NCBI RefSeq assembly: GCF_905147045.1
Contig: NC_065897.1
Coordinates: forward strand, 8,633,001 to 8,697,000
Direction: 5' to 3'
DNA length: 64,000 nt
Source: Nymphalis io
Taxonomy: Eukaryota > Arthropoda > Insecta > Lepidoptera > Nymphalidae
Both the position numbers and the translations under genes were made by a program. Every line of letters starts with the position of its first letter. Within the stretch, counting starts at the first letter, position 1. The notes below the pieces were generated by a model. It was not told the DNA's origin, did not search any database, and saw nothing but the letters and a program-made list of their open reading frames with translations. Shown piece after piece: positions 34,460-45,215 of the stretch.

Positions 34460-34764
34460 ATCATATATTATCCGTAACAGCCTGTGAATGTCCTCTCCCT
34501 TTTTGAGGAAAGTTTAGAGCTTATTCCACCACGCTGCTTCAGTGCGGGTTAGTGGAATACAAATGTGGCAGAATTTCATTGAAATTAGACACATGCAGGT
34601 TTCCTCACAATGTTTTCCTTCACCGTAAAGCACGAGATTAATTATAATTAGAAATTAAGCACGTGAAAATTCAGTGGCATTTGCCCGGGGTTGAACCCAC
34701 GATCATCGGTTAAGATTCACGCGTTCTTACCACTGGGCCATCTCGGCTCTCATCATATATTATC
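34460..34764 (-). mobile_element. tRNA-derived SINE, family A, with 13-bp TSD
   Basis: Target copies ATCATATATTATC lie at 34460-34472 and 34752-34764. The element between them runs on the minus strand from a TGGCCCAGTGG A box at the right end to the GTTAC tail at the left. A small internal deletion removed part of the CCCACTGCTGGGCTAAGGCC block. Confidence 0.92.
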
Positions 34765-34789
34765 ATATGTTATATTTTTATTTAAGTAA

Positions 34790-35022
34790 AGTAACTTCCT
34801 GTAAGCGTTCCACAGCTGAACTAAGGTCTTGGAGCCTATTCCACTACGCTGTTCCAACGCGAATTGGTTGCTTATGTGTCAGACTTTCATTCGACACATG
34901 CAGGTTTCCTCACGAAGTTTTCCTTCACCACTGTATGAAATTAATTATACTTACCATGGGTTTGAACCAGCAAGTTTCGGTTGAGATTCAGGTGTTGTAC
35001 TAGTGGCTACAATTTGGCTTTT
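34790..35022 (-). mobile_element. SINE family A, old copy
   Basis: A heavily diverged copy just downstream of the young one: GTTCCACAGCTGAACTAAGG, GACACATGCAGGTTTCCTCA and GGGTTTGAACCAG are recognisable. The 78-codon ORF over it is a shadow. Confidence 0.7.
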
Positions 35023-35217
35023 GGAAATACTTAGCCTATTTCAATATAGTATATATTTAGTATTTATAATTATTAACAAAGGTATTAAAATAATAATATG
35101 CTAAATACCATGATTTATGTAAAATAATACCAGTCATTGACATCATTCACGAACCACCTGCGTTTTTAAAATATTGTGATATTTATGTTATCCGTGTACT
35201 TACAAATATATTGAATA

Positions 35218-35345
35218 ATATAAGGTATATCAACAGCCAATCATTGTCCACTGCTGAACATAAGCCTCTCCCAAGGTGCACCAAAGCTCCCTGTCCTCCG
35301 CCTTCCGCATCCAGTTGGTGCTCGCCACCTTCTTATATAGGGTAT
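35218..35345 (-). mobile_element. RTE-clade LINE 3' end, severely truncated
   Basis: About 105 bp of the same subfamily as 8751-9751 (CAGCCAATCATTGTCCACTG, CCAAAGCTCCCTGTCCTCCG). Flanks ATATAAGGTAT (35218-35228) and ATATAGGGTAT (35335-35345) match at 10 of 11 positions and are probably the TSD. Confidence 0.8.
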
Positions 35346-37068
35346 GTGTGTATATTTCTCAATTTTTTTTATTTTAATTGTAAGATTATATTTAAATATT
35401 CCTAGAAACTTAACATATCAAAACTTTACTGATGCAAGATATGTACTGTGGTAGCTTACGTTACCTTTATTCTCCTATTATATGTTTAAATATATGCATT
35501 TTAAGTGTATTTTATATATATAAATAAATAAACGACTTCTTTATTTAAACATGGTTACAAATTGGGTCTAACATTTAATCTATTTACATATGTATCAAAT
35601 CACATCGCAAACATGAGTCAAGTTAAACATTACAATATTTATAAAATATAGTTTTACAAAACAAATAGCATAAAAAATAAGCTATATTGATATAAAATTT
35701 AATTATTTCGAAGCCGGAACTCTAGTTACGTCAGTAATACAATTACAGCAATTTATTAGTGAAAATATCGGTGCAACGACTGCGTTTTTAATATAGTATA
35801 AAATATACATTTACTGACATATAGTATTTAATATCTGCTCAGTGAAGACAGCTACAGCCTTATTCAAGTAAGTCGTACAAGCGTTATTGATCTTTTTAGA
35901 TAAACAGTGCAATATATTCTTAATAATAATTTAATAAATTTAATAATAAATTAATCTAAACTAATTTGAAATCAAAATCTCATTGACCAGCTCAAAGACT
36001 AGTAGATATAAAGTACCAACACAACTGTGATTTCTATGTCCCGAATATCATATTTTGATAGACCGGTAATCGGACAGACAGACACAGGTAGGTTTTACGA
36101 CTAAAGGTTTTTTTCGAGTTACGAGAGTGTTTAAACACTGTAAACTCTACACTTCGGGCTGTTGACCTGAACCGAATTTAAAACAGTACTTGGAATCTCA
36201 AGTCTTATAAACTAGTCACTAGATCAATGAATAAACTAAACAACAAGACTACTGGGCGAAATTATACATTTAATAATTTCGAGATGGAAAAATTTCCAGA
36301 TCGATGGGGACTCGTTAGCGGCGTAGATTGAAATAGTGTGTACGAAATACTTCATCCATCACCCGTCCATTAAGTTGACAATCCATTTAAAGCGCAATTT
36401 ACACCCGAGGCAACGTATATACTCCCAACTTTCAATTTACACTTCATTTCAGTGGCTTGTTCTGTGGCGTATGCGTGCATTTTTACAAAACCACTCCAAA
36501 TATACATATGTACAGGTTTTGTACATTATTTAAGCTTTATGTTTTAGTTTTATGTCAAATAAAGATTTATTTATTTTATTTTCATTTTAAATTATGATTA
36601 TTTATATAATCCAACTGATTTTTAGATATTTTGTAGGGATGTGCTTAGAAATGCTTACCTTGAATTTCCTCCGTCATAATACTAAAACTCTGATAGTATA
36701 CTTTTTTTACGCTCTATAAATTATATTTTTTTCATTCGCCTTGAATTTCACCTTAACTTTGATTAGCATCTCATACTTCATACGTCATAAATGGTAAAAT
36801 TGTAATTATTTATCATTGTCGTTGTATGCCATCCCGTTATCAAATAAAAATAAGTATTAATAGAAATAGTTAATAATATAGAATGGTGATTTTATTCGCT
36901 TATTCAATTTCGTACCCATGATATTTTTTATAAATATTTATAACAATGGGTCATCTGAAACATTAGTAGTTATAAAAGATTAACACAAATGTATATTCAT
37001 TTTATTATTACTTCCCTTGTAGATTAATCACAACTTTTATTATCCACATTGTTTTCATAAGAAGCAAT
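35346..37068. other. AT-rich DNA, nothing recognised
   Basis: No gene is recognised. AATAAA-type motifs occur on both strands but are expected in such AT-rich DNA. About 36280-36520 is slightly GC-richer with a 65-codon plus frame lacking motifs. Confidence 0.45.
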
Positions 37069-37112
37069 CATTTAGTGCTGTAAAATCTTGAAGACTTTTA
37101 CAGCACTGAATG
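37069..37112. repeat. 17-bp inverted repeat with 10-base loop
   Basis: CATTTAGTGCTGTAAAA at 37069-37085 pairs with TTTTACAGCACTGAATG at 37096-37112 with one mismatch (T/C). The arms are unusually GC-rich for this region. Confidence 0.8.
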
Positions 37113-37201
37113 ACGCCAAAATTATACGAATAGTGATCTACAACCATAGAGCCGCAGAGTTTTATCAATTTAAATTTGAATAAAAAATAAACTATTCAGC
37201 C

Positions 37202-37575
37202 TTCTTAATTATGTGACCAGCCAGTAAGTAATAATACTAGGTGCAGATCTAATGTGTGAAGTGTATCTATTTAATTTTTAGCTAATCATGTGTATCAACG
37301 AATGTACCGCTAGTAAGGAAAAGTTTTACGAAACCGACAGAAATACAAAAACATACATGCAATTATTGGTATATAATGCTAGTTATTTTGAAAAAAAAAT
37401 CCCTTTAAATCAAGAGTTCTTAATTATATGACCACAACTGATAGGTAATGTACTTATTTACTTGGTCATGTGTATATAAAATTTGAATAGCAAGATAAAG
37501 TGTATTATTTTTTTTGTTCCAAATAAGTGGAAATGTTTTACGAACCGAAGTATTTAAAAGCAAAAAATATTGAGG
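37202..37575 (+). repeat. Imperfect tandem duplication, period about 215 bp
   Basis: Unit 1 (from 37202) and unit 2 (from 37417) share TTCTTAATTATRTGACCA, a TCATGTGTAT block and GTTTTACGAAnCGA in the same order. Divergence is considerable, so the duplication is old. No coding sequence is seen. Confidence 0.6.
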
Positions 37576-37806
37576 ATATCATGAACACCGAATGAATATA
37601 TCATATTTCGTTTCAACGTGTATACTACACAAATAAAAGTAGGACATTTACTTCGACGTTGAATTACTCTGACGATATCAAACTCTTTGCTTTACCGTTT
37701 TCAAATGCGCTACAAAATCATCTAATGCAAAATGTATTTTTTTATATATTTTGTTCTTTGTCAATTCATATATATTCGTATATTTACTGGCAGAATATTG
37801 TGAAGC

Positions 37807-38117
37807 AAGCAAATTAACCTAGTGGTAAGAACGCGTGAATCTTAACCGATGATCGTGGGTTCAAACCCGGGCAAGCACCACTGAATTTTCATGTGCTTAA
37901 TTTGTGTTTATAATTCATCTCGTGCTTAACGGTGAAGGAAAACATCGTGAGGAAACCTGCATGTATCTAATTTCATTGAAATTCTGCCACATGTGTATTC
38001 TACCAACCCGCATTGGAGCAGCGTGGTGGAATAAGCTCCAAACCTTCTCCTCAAAAGGGAGAGGAGGCCTAAGCTCAGCAGTGGGACATTAACAGGCTGT
38101 TACTGTAAGCAAATTAA
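37807..38117 (+). mobile_element. tRNA-derived SINE, family A, 11-bp TSD, head clipped
   Basis: Target copies AAGCAAATTAA are at 37807-37817 and 38107-38117. The element (37818-38106) starts inside the A box at CCTAGTGG, lacking about 11 bases of head. It keeps a perfect B box and ends GGCTGTTACTGT. It is one of the least diverged copies, with TGGAGCAGCGTGGTGGAATA intact. A plus-strand ORF here is a shadow. Confidence 0.92.
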
Positions 38118-38439
38118 TAAAATAATCACATATCTACTCATATAAACTTTAATCGTATTAAAATGCAAAATTGCATCGTATTGAGTCATTTAACTTTATA
38201 TTCGACCCGTGAATAATAATTTAGCCACGTATCATGTTACACGTGATATAATATAGAAATATACTTTATTGTATACTAAAGTACCAGCAAAAAAGAATGA
38301 ATACTGAATACGGAAAAAAAATACCAAATGAAAATTTAAAAAAATACACCTCCTTACGTGTACTAATCATCTCAATTTTTATTTTTTAAATAAATATAAA
38401 TATATATATACACAGTACTATAGCTAGATATACATGCAT

Positions 38440-39902
38440 ATAAATAAATAATATATACATAAACATACATATCTAATATACATACATATAGGTAGTAAAC
38501 AACACCCCCTGATAATTTTATAAAGATAAATAATACGCCTTGAGTCGGATTTTAAATGTGTTAATAGTTTGAGATTGTCTTAAGTGGAGTGGTAAAGAAT
38601 TCCATAGGCGAACTGATTGGACAGAGAGAGAATTGGTATAAAAAGAAGAAGAGTGAGAAGGAATTTTAAGAATTAGATTATCGTCAGATCGTAGGATGCG
38701 GCCGTGCGAGTCCTTAAGGAATTCAAAACGGTGTTTAAGATAGTGAGGAGAATTTGGATTAAAAAAGTATACAGTAAAGAAGAGAAAGAATATGAGTATT
38801 CCTGCGAAGACGGATTGGGAGCCACTCGAGTTTTTTGCGAAATTCAGAAATGTGGTCAAATTTACGGAGTCCGAGTATATACCGAATACAAAGATTTTGA
38901 ATACGCTCGAGTTTATTTAATTGCTCCTCTCTTAGGTCAAGATAGCAGGTGTCAGCGTAATCAAGGATGGGCAGGAGGATGGCTTGAGCTAACGCAATTT
39001 TGGTAGGAATAGGTAGAAAATTACGTAATCTACGAATGGACCCAATTGAGTGAAACATTTTCCTGCTCACTTCGCTTATTTGTGACATCCATGAGAAATT
39101 TTGATCTATATATATTCCTAAATGTTTAACTTTGCTGCTTAATGAAATTACAGTATTGTTAAAGACAACAGGTGGTAAACAAGAATAGTCTACACGAGGT
39201 AATAATTTATAACTGCCAATTATAATAGCCTGGCTTTTAATAGGATTTACTCTGAGACCAAAAGAAAGACTCCACTTTAAAATTTTGTCTAAGTCGGAAT
39301 TAATTAATTGAATAGTATGTGGTAGGTCAGTAATTTTCGCAGAAGGAGGCCGCGGAGCGGGAGCGGAAAGAGGACGCCGCTGCAAACCTGCTCCGCCGAA
39401 GAAGACTGGGGAGAAGAATGAGGCGCTATGCGCACCTTCTCCCTCCGCCGCAATAGGCGTCGCTGGGACTAGGGGGTTCTCAGTACCCTGGTAATCCCCA
39501 TAGAGAATGGAGGCCGGCATACGCAGGCCACCCGTCAGAGCGTCGCGGTAGCATGCGCAAGCGATCTCGTGGCGCTCCTCGTTATGACGGAAAGGGTACC
39601 GCTGGTTTTTAGTGGGTATTCCGTTGTTCAGGGCGCACTCGGCGCCTCGGACATCGGCGAGCCCCACATACCCCCCCACTGTTCCCGTGGGGGAAACGCG
39701 TAATGCATTTTTCTAGCGTAAAAAAAAAATGTCAGTAATTTTGGAATGGGCATAAATTTGGAGATCGTCAGCATACAGGTGGTAGGAAGAAGAAATATGT
39801 TGACTTACAGAGTTAATGAAAATTGAAAATAGAAGAGGAGATAAGACACCGCCTTGGGGAACACCGGCACTTACCGCCAACCAGTCCGAGTAAGAATCCT
39901 GG
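38440..39902 (-). mobile_element. CR1/jockey-like LINE, 3' part of a split copy
   Basis: The minus strand encodes the RT palm and C-terminus. YHLYADDLQIYAHSKITD lies across the R1 insertion at 39.34-39.73 kb and continues LPHTIQLINSDLDKILKW. Further on are ILLPILDYADTCYLDL and LERIQNLCIRYILGLRK, then after a frameshift VRLWNSLPLHLRQSQTINTF, ending near 38518. An ACAT/TATG-rich stretch (38440-38505) may be its microsatellite tail. The upstream part of the same copy is at 43304-43470. The apparent 306-codon ORF at 38759-39679 is a false fusion that reads antisense through the R1 insert. Confidence 0.8.
39326..39742 (+). mobile_element. R1-clade LINE 3' end inserted in a LINE, 12-bp TSD
   Basis: The insert at 39338-39730 is flanked by GTCAGTAATTTT at 39326-39337 and 39731-39742. 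It is in plus orientation and ends in about 10 A residues. Its sequence matches the 3' end of the R1-clade copy at 15134-15996: AACGCGTAA then GCATTTTT...AGCG, ACCAGCGGTACC in reverse, and TTCTTCGGCGGAGCAG in reverse. It is 5'-truncated and has only 3' sequence. Confidence 0.88.
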
Positions 39903-42900
39903 TTTTTTTTTTTTTATATGCGCCGGGATGTCAAATGACTCTACTCCACCTGATGGTAAGTGATAGTAAAGTCCAAACGCGACGACGGCCAGTACAGTCG
40001 GGAAGAATGTTCTGTACTAGCCGTCACCGCCTTGCCGGCCCGCAAGATGCCTCTTCACGCCTCGTTTGAAGGAACCCGGGTTGTAAGAGGAGGGGAACAC
40101 GTGAGCTGGTAAGGAATTCCATTTTTTGGTAGTGCGACAAAGAAAGGAGTTGCCAAATTTCTTTGTGCGCGATGGAATTGATGTCACAGTTAGGCGGTGA
40201 CATCGAGAACCAGCTCGCGTGGACTTAAGAAGGAAGGGGGAAGCAGGAATTAGAGAGAATAATTCCTCAGAGCACTCGCCGTGATACAGTCGATAGAAAG
40301 CGCTCAGTGCTGCTATCTCGCGACGCAATTGTAAAGGTTCAAGGGTGTTTGTGACCTTTACGTCGCCAATAATGCGTACTGCACGTCGCTGCAACCGGTC
40401 CAAGGCCTCCAGTAGGTACTTAGCGGAGCCATCCCAAAGGTGCGAGCAATATTCAATCCAAGACCGTACCTGTTTTTTGTATAACAGGCACAGTTGTAGT
40501 GGAGTGAAAAAACGCCGCACCTTGTTCAGAACTCCGAGTTTCCGTGAAGCTGTTTATATAATAGCCTCGATGTAATCCCTTGGACTAAGGTCGCAGCGAA
40601 CGTCCATCCCCAGCATGGCAATTTTTCTTTGTATCATCAGCGGTGTGCCACAAAGGGAGGGATGAGGGTAAAATGTTGACTTTTTCGCTGTGAGAGCGCA
40701 TACCTATGTTTTCTTGGCATTAAACTCAACAAGATTATCAGAACCCCATTTGGCGATGAGCTCTAACGTCCTATCGAGTTCAATGACAAGAATCTCCCGC
40801 CTCTCCTCAGTTTCCACCCACCCAGCCACTGCGCGTCCGTGGTATCCATGGTACCATGCACTGTACTATCATCTGCATAGCAATGTATGTTCCCAAGAGA
40901 GAGCATATCATTGATATGCAAAAGAAAGAGTGTGGGAGATAGCACAGATCCCTGGGGGACCCCAGCATTCACTACATAGAATTGTGAAGCGCAACTATCT
41001 ACTAAAACACGAAGGCTACGCTTGTATAGGAAGCTGGCAATCCAGGTGCATAGCTGAGCAGGCAGACCATATGCCGATAGCTTCGAGAGAAGACTTCTGT
41101 GCCAGACCCTGTTGAAAGCCTTGGAGATATCGAGGCTGACAGCCAAAGATTCTCCATTGTTGTTGATAGTTTCACCCCAGAGGTGTGTTACGTACGCTAG
41201 AAGATCACCTGTGGACCGTTTTGGTCGAAACCCGTACTGACGATCATTAATTAGATAGTGATCTTGTAGGTAATGGATCAGTTGGTTGTTTAGAATCCGT
41301 TCCATCACCTTACAAAGTACTGAGGTGATAGCTATTGGTCGATAATTTGCCGGGTCAGACCGATCCCCTTTTTTGGTAACAGATTGCACATTAGCTCTTC
41401 TCCAAGCCTCCGGCACACATCCCGAAGAGAGAGAAAGTTGGAACAGGTGCGATAACACAGGAGACAGCTCCGCCGCGCACTTCTTCAGCACTATGGCTGG
41501 TATTCCATCAGGACCGATAGCTTTCCGTATATCAAGTGATTGCAGCTCCGCACGCACATCACGTTGCCTGATTTTGATGTCAGGCATCGTGTGGCCACAT
41601 GAAGGTATTGTTGGTGGCTGCGCACTACAATCATCGATCACAGAGTTGTCGGCAAGGAGTTTAGCCAGGAGGTCGGCTTTCTCCTGTGGACTGTGAGCTA
41701 GCGATTCGTCCGGATTTCTGAGCGGTGGCAGCGAAGGTTGGCAGAAATTGTTTTGCACAGACTTGGTCAGACGCCAGAAGCTACGGGATGCGAAATAAGG
41801 ATGATCTCATCAGCAACAGCAGCGGCACTAGCTGTTGGGTCATTCCCACTGAAGCAACGTTCCTTCCAAGGGACTGACGCATAGTAATCGCGCATACCGT
41901 CACAATCTGCCGACTTATAGTGCCAAACGCGACGTTTGCATACCGCTGATGGCGGCAGCTTGGCCTGTGGCACTTTGGTAGATATAAGGTTGTGATCCGA
42001 AGAACCAAGTGGAACTTGAACCACAACCTGATATTCCACCAGGTGAGAAGTCAGCAGAAGATCCAGTAGAGAAGGCGCTTGCCCATCAATGTCTGGGATC
42101 CTGGTGGGCTGATCAACTAGTTGGGTCAAGTCATGGTGAGAACAAAAGCATGAGCAGTTCTTCCAGCATGGTAAGTTTTGAGGAATTTCAACCATGATTC
42201 ATGGTGAGCATTAAAATCCCCCAAAAACACCAATTCCGCGTTAGGAAACTGCTCTTGCGCAGCATCTGCCACCCGACTAAGATGGTCAAATAGTCGGCTT
42301 GTCTCCAAGTCACCATTGTGGGATCTGTAGAGGCACACGTAGACTCGACTCTGTCGAACCAGGTCCACATGTACCACCAACATCGAGAAGGAGGGGTCCT
42401 CCAAGCAGCGCAATCGGTGACAACAGACATCCGCCCTGACGAACAAGCATACTCCGGCTTTCGCTTTGAAACATTCTTCAAGCATGTAGCCGGGATAGTT
42501 AAGGTAGCTGGTGTCGGCAGGGTGGAGTATTTGCGTCTCCGTGAGAAACAACATTGCTGGCCGTAATGTCTCGAGATGGTTGTGGTGTTGAGGTTAGCGT
42601 GGAGTCCTCGGATGTTAGAGAACTTGACCTCAAACAGCGTGGGTATAGTGGGGGTTTGCACCGCTGAACGACCGTTATTTCTTAGTTGCGCTACAATTTG
42701 GAAAAAATAAGGAAAAGAGACGTGAAGCGAGCGCCGTATTGCCACGATAGGGATGGGCAAAGTATGGAGGCGTGTTTTCCCAAATGGTTTTCAAAAGGGA
42801 AAATATACTGATCCGCCGGTCGGAAGGGCCCCCGAACCCCCCCGGAAGTGGCCGCCGGGACCCCACCTTCCGGTCACCAACCGGCACGACGGTCCACCTC

Positions 42901-43303
42901 GAGATTATGCGTGGCCTGGTGAGGCAGCCTCGCGAGCTGGTTAGGCACGCTCGGGCCCCTGTACTATGCCGCGGGCGGCCAGCGTAACAGCCATTTCTTC
43001 AGGTCTCCCTGTCCGGCAGGTCAATACGGTTTCCTCCGGCATTGGTTCAACAGCCGTCTCCACTGGACCAACACCCATCGCGGCAATACTCGCTCGGGCA
43101 CTGGCTGTACGCTGGCTGGCCTCGAAACGCGGCTGCAAGCCACTTCACGAGTTTTTCACCAAGCGTACGGTGGTAACAAGCCAGGCGGATGCTAGCATCC
43201 TACCACCAGATGAGCAGATGGTCGCTCAGATATCCCTTAGTCGCCTCTTACGACACCCATGGGAAAGAGAGGAGCAGTAAAATGTATTATTTCTCCGTCA
43301 CTG
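39903..43303 (-). mobile_element. Jockey-type LINE inserted in another LINE
   Basis: A 3.4-kb minus-strand element with a T-run at its left edge (3' A tail at about 39903-39915). Its 3' end matches that of 11240-12211. Endonuclease, RT and C-terminal region are present in order but frameshifted. At the 5' side (42760-43300) there is GC-rich sequence with CCTCTCTTTCCCATGGGTG on the minus strand, the kind of 5' region seen in Lepidopteran LINEs, but no complete ORF1. The target is the interior of the CR1/jockey-like LINE, whose RT reading resumes on each side. No clear TSD was found. Confidence 0.85.
40017..42760 (-). pseudogene. Jockey-type LINE endonuclease-reverse transcriptase, frameshifted
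   Basis: In minus-strand order: a degraded start FSNIRGLHANLN (about 42640), then FLTETQILHPADTSYLNYPG, KAGVCLFVRAD, LVFLGDFNAHHESWL and the endonuclease end LGSSDHNLISTKVP. After a frameshift near 41765 the RT follows: IRKAIGPDGIPAIVLKKC, DPANYRPIAITSVLCKVMER, RQYGFRPKRSTGDLLAYVTH, SLDISKAFNRVWH, NAGVPQGSVLSPTLFLLHIN and CYADDSTVHGT. A further frameshift near 40810 breaks it. The C-terminal block (40520-40017) contains EYCSHLWDGSAKYLLEALDR. The catalytic residues (GDFN, SDH, YADD) are still present, but breaks separate them, so the protein cannot be made whole. Confidence 0.88.
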
Positions 43304-43470
43304 CACGGATTCGAATACGTTGACGGCGACCATTAAGATAACTATAAAACCAATTAATTACCGATGGAGATATATTAAGAGAATTTAGTATAGCCAGGAG
43401 TATGTCGAAATCTACAGTATTGAAAGCATTACTAAAATCAAGCAATGATAAAATTGTAAGTTTAACTTAG
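43304..43470 (-). mobile_element. CR1/jockey-like LINE, 5' part of the split copy
   Basis: The minus strand reads LLDFSNAFNTVDFDILLAIL (the RT block with the first catalytic Asp), then NSLNISPSVINWFYSYLNGR and RQRIRI. Reading continues across the jockey-type insert at 39902 as DSYSDWLAVSAGVPQGG. Upstream sequence beyond 43470 is missing. Confidence 0.8.
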
Positions 43471-43672
43471 ATCACACATTAATAAAATTTTCAGTTGCTA
43501 AGATGTATTGCGTTTAATAATTACATAAATAATAAATATATACGATATAGTCGAAATTAAACAAGAGTTTAAATGTTTGGTGCAAATACGTCCAAAAACA
43601 TTTATATATAATAATACGATTTCCTTAATTTGAACATTTATTTTGATTAGAAAACAAAATATTTTTATCTAC
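43471..43672. other. AT-rich DNA, nothing recognised
   Basis: No gene or repeat is recognised. Confidence 0.4.
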
Positions 43673-43850
43673 TAGGCGTCATGAGCGGGCTTCAAACCCC
43701 CGCCCATCTGGGGGCGCATACACTTGTCGGGAGTGTGGCCGAAGGATCCTCTCTCGCATTGGTCTCTTCAGTCATGAACGCAAGTGCTTTCGCGATGCCG
43801 CTTAAATCATCTGTCAAAGATGCAGAGGCCTATATATATATAAATCTATG
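43673..43850 (+). pseudogene. LINE C-terminal zinc-finger fragment
   Basis: The plus frame reads TCRECGRRILSRIGLFSHER then KCFRDAA and a stop. The spacing C-x2-C-x12-H-x4-C around a 'SRIGLxSH' core is a C-terminal finger that I recall from many metazoan LINE proteins. The GC-rich island (43680-43800) stands out from AT-rich flanks. Only about 180 bp remain and the clade is uncertain. Confidence 0.5.
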
Positions 43851-44113
43851 ACAATTTGTAAATTCATAATGAATAGTTCCTGGAGACTGTCATGCAGCCT
43901 TTGTGCTATAAGAATATACTCAACTACTACTACTACTTAACAAACTGAAACATAGTAAAAAATATTTAATTATTTGTTTAGGACAACCAACATTAGAAAG
44001 ATAGTTAAACGAAGGTTAAAATGTTATTCGATAAATGTTCTACTAAATGTTCTTGATAAAAAGCATTACTAAATATTACAAGTCCATTAAGATTTTAAAA
44101 ATATTTACAGTAC
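43851..44113. other. AT-rich DNA, nothing recognised
   Basis: Nothing is recognised. Confidence 0.4.
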
Positions 44114-44116
44114 AGT

Positions 44117-45146
44117 AACAGCCTGTGTGTATGTGTATATCAGGGTGTTAAAGTGCTTGTACGAGAACGCCACCATGTCGATCCGACTCCAGGATCAGAA
44201 CTCAAAACCTATCCAACTGCAGAGAGGTGTAAGACAGGGAGACGTGATATCTCCGAAACTGTTTACCGCTGCATTGGAAGATGTTTTCAAGCTTCTGGAC
44301 TGGAACGGACTTGGCATCAATATTAACGGCGAGTACATCACTCATCTTCGATTTGCCGATGACATTGTAATTATGGCTGAGACCTTGGAAGACCTCGGCA
44401 CTATGCTCGATGACCTCAGCAGGGTTTCCCAACAAGTGGGTCTAAAAATGAACATGGACAAGACGAAAATCATGTCGAACATCCATGTTGCACCCACTCA
44501 AGTCAAGGTTGGAAATTCTGCACTCGAAGTTGTAGACAACTATGTCTACCTAGGTCAGACCATCCAACTAGGTAGGTCCAACTTCGAGAAAGAGGTCAAT
44601 CGTCGAATTCAACTCGGCTGGGCAGCGTTCGGGAAGCTACACGATATCTTCTCATCCCAAATACCGCAGTGTCTCAAGTCGAAAGTCTTCGACCAGTGTG
44701 TGTTGCCAGTGATGACTTATGGATCAGAGACGTGGTCGCTCACAATGGGCCTCATAAGAAGGCTCAAGGTCACTCAAAGGGCAATGGAGAGGGCTATGCT
44801 CGGAGTTTCTCTGCGAGATCGAATCAGAAATGATGAAATCCGCAGGCGAACCAAAGTAACCGACATAGCCCGAAGAATTGCTAAATTGAAGTGGCAGTGG
44901 GCGGGGCACATTGCTCGCAGAACCGACGGCCGCTGGGGCAGAAAGGTTCTCGAGTGGCGACCACGAACCGGAAGACGCAGCGTGGGCAGGCCCCCTACAA
45001 GGTGGACCGACGACTTAGAACGAGTCGCGGGAAGCCGTTGGATGCGGGCAGCGCAAGATCGGCCAACGTGGAAATCCTTGGGGGAGGCCTTTGTCCAGCA
45101 GTGGACGTCTTTCGGCTGATGATGATGATGATGATGAACAGCCTGT
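44117..45146 (+). mobile_element. RTE-clade LINE, 5'-truncated, 11-bp TSD, inside a SINE
   Basis: The target AACAGCCTGTG is present at 44117-44127 and 45136-45146. The insert (44128-45135) carries the last kilobase of the same RTE family as 16684-18768 and ends in a run of six TGA units. A few bases at its 5' side (TGTATGTGTAT) do not match the longer copy and may be filler. Confidence 0.93.
44136..45119 (+). pseudogene. RTE reverse transcriptase, C-terminal half
   Basis: An open frame of about 327 codons covers YIRVLKCLYENATMSIRLQ to the end, including RGVRQGDVISPKLF, the FADD catalytic pair and the WAGHIARR block. Compared with the 659-residue frame at 16689-18768 I count two substitutions (Val to Met in GLKMNMDK, Arg to His in SNIHVAP) and loss of the final Trp, where TGG has become the stop TGA. 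The first catalytic Asp block and the endonuclease are absent, so it is inert. Confidence 0.9.
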
Positions 45147-45215
45147 GAATGTCCCACTGCTAGGCTAAGGCCTCCTCTTCTTTTTTTTGAGGAGAGGTTT
45201 TTGAAGCTTATTCCA

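Larger units (their letters stand above)
44114..45215 (-). mobile_element. SINE family A 3' fragment, split by an RTE insertion
   Basis: GTAACAGCCTGTG at about 44115-44127 and AACAGCCTGTGAATGTCCCA from 45136 onward are the two sides of one family A tail. The SINE continues to about 45215 (TTGAAGCTTATTCCA) and then stops. Confidence 0.85.

Noticed and set aside
38759..39679. A 306-codon minus-strand ORF
   Set aside because: Its first third is antisense to an R1-clade 3' end inserted with a 12-bp TSD; only the rest is LINE reverse transcriptase. The fusion is accidental.
42318..43280. Several plus-strand ORFs over the jockey-type LINE
   Set aside because: They are antisense shadows of the minus-strand endonuclease and 5' region.
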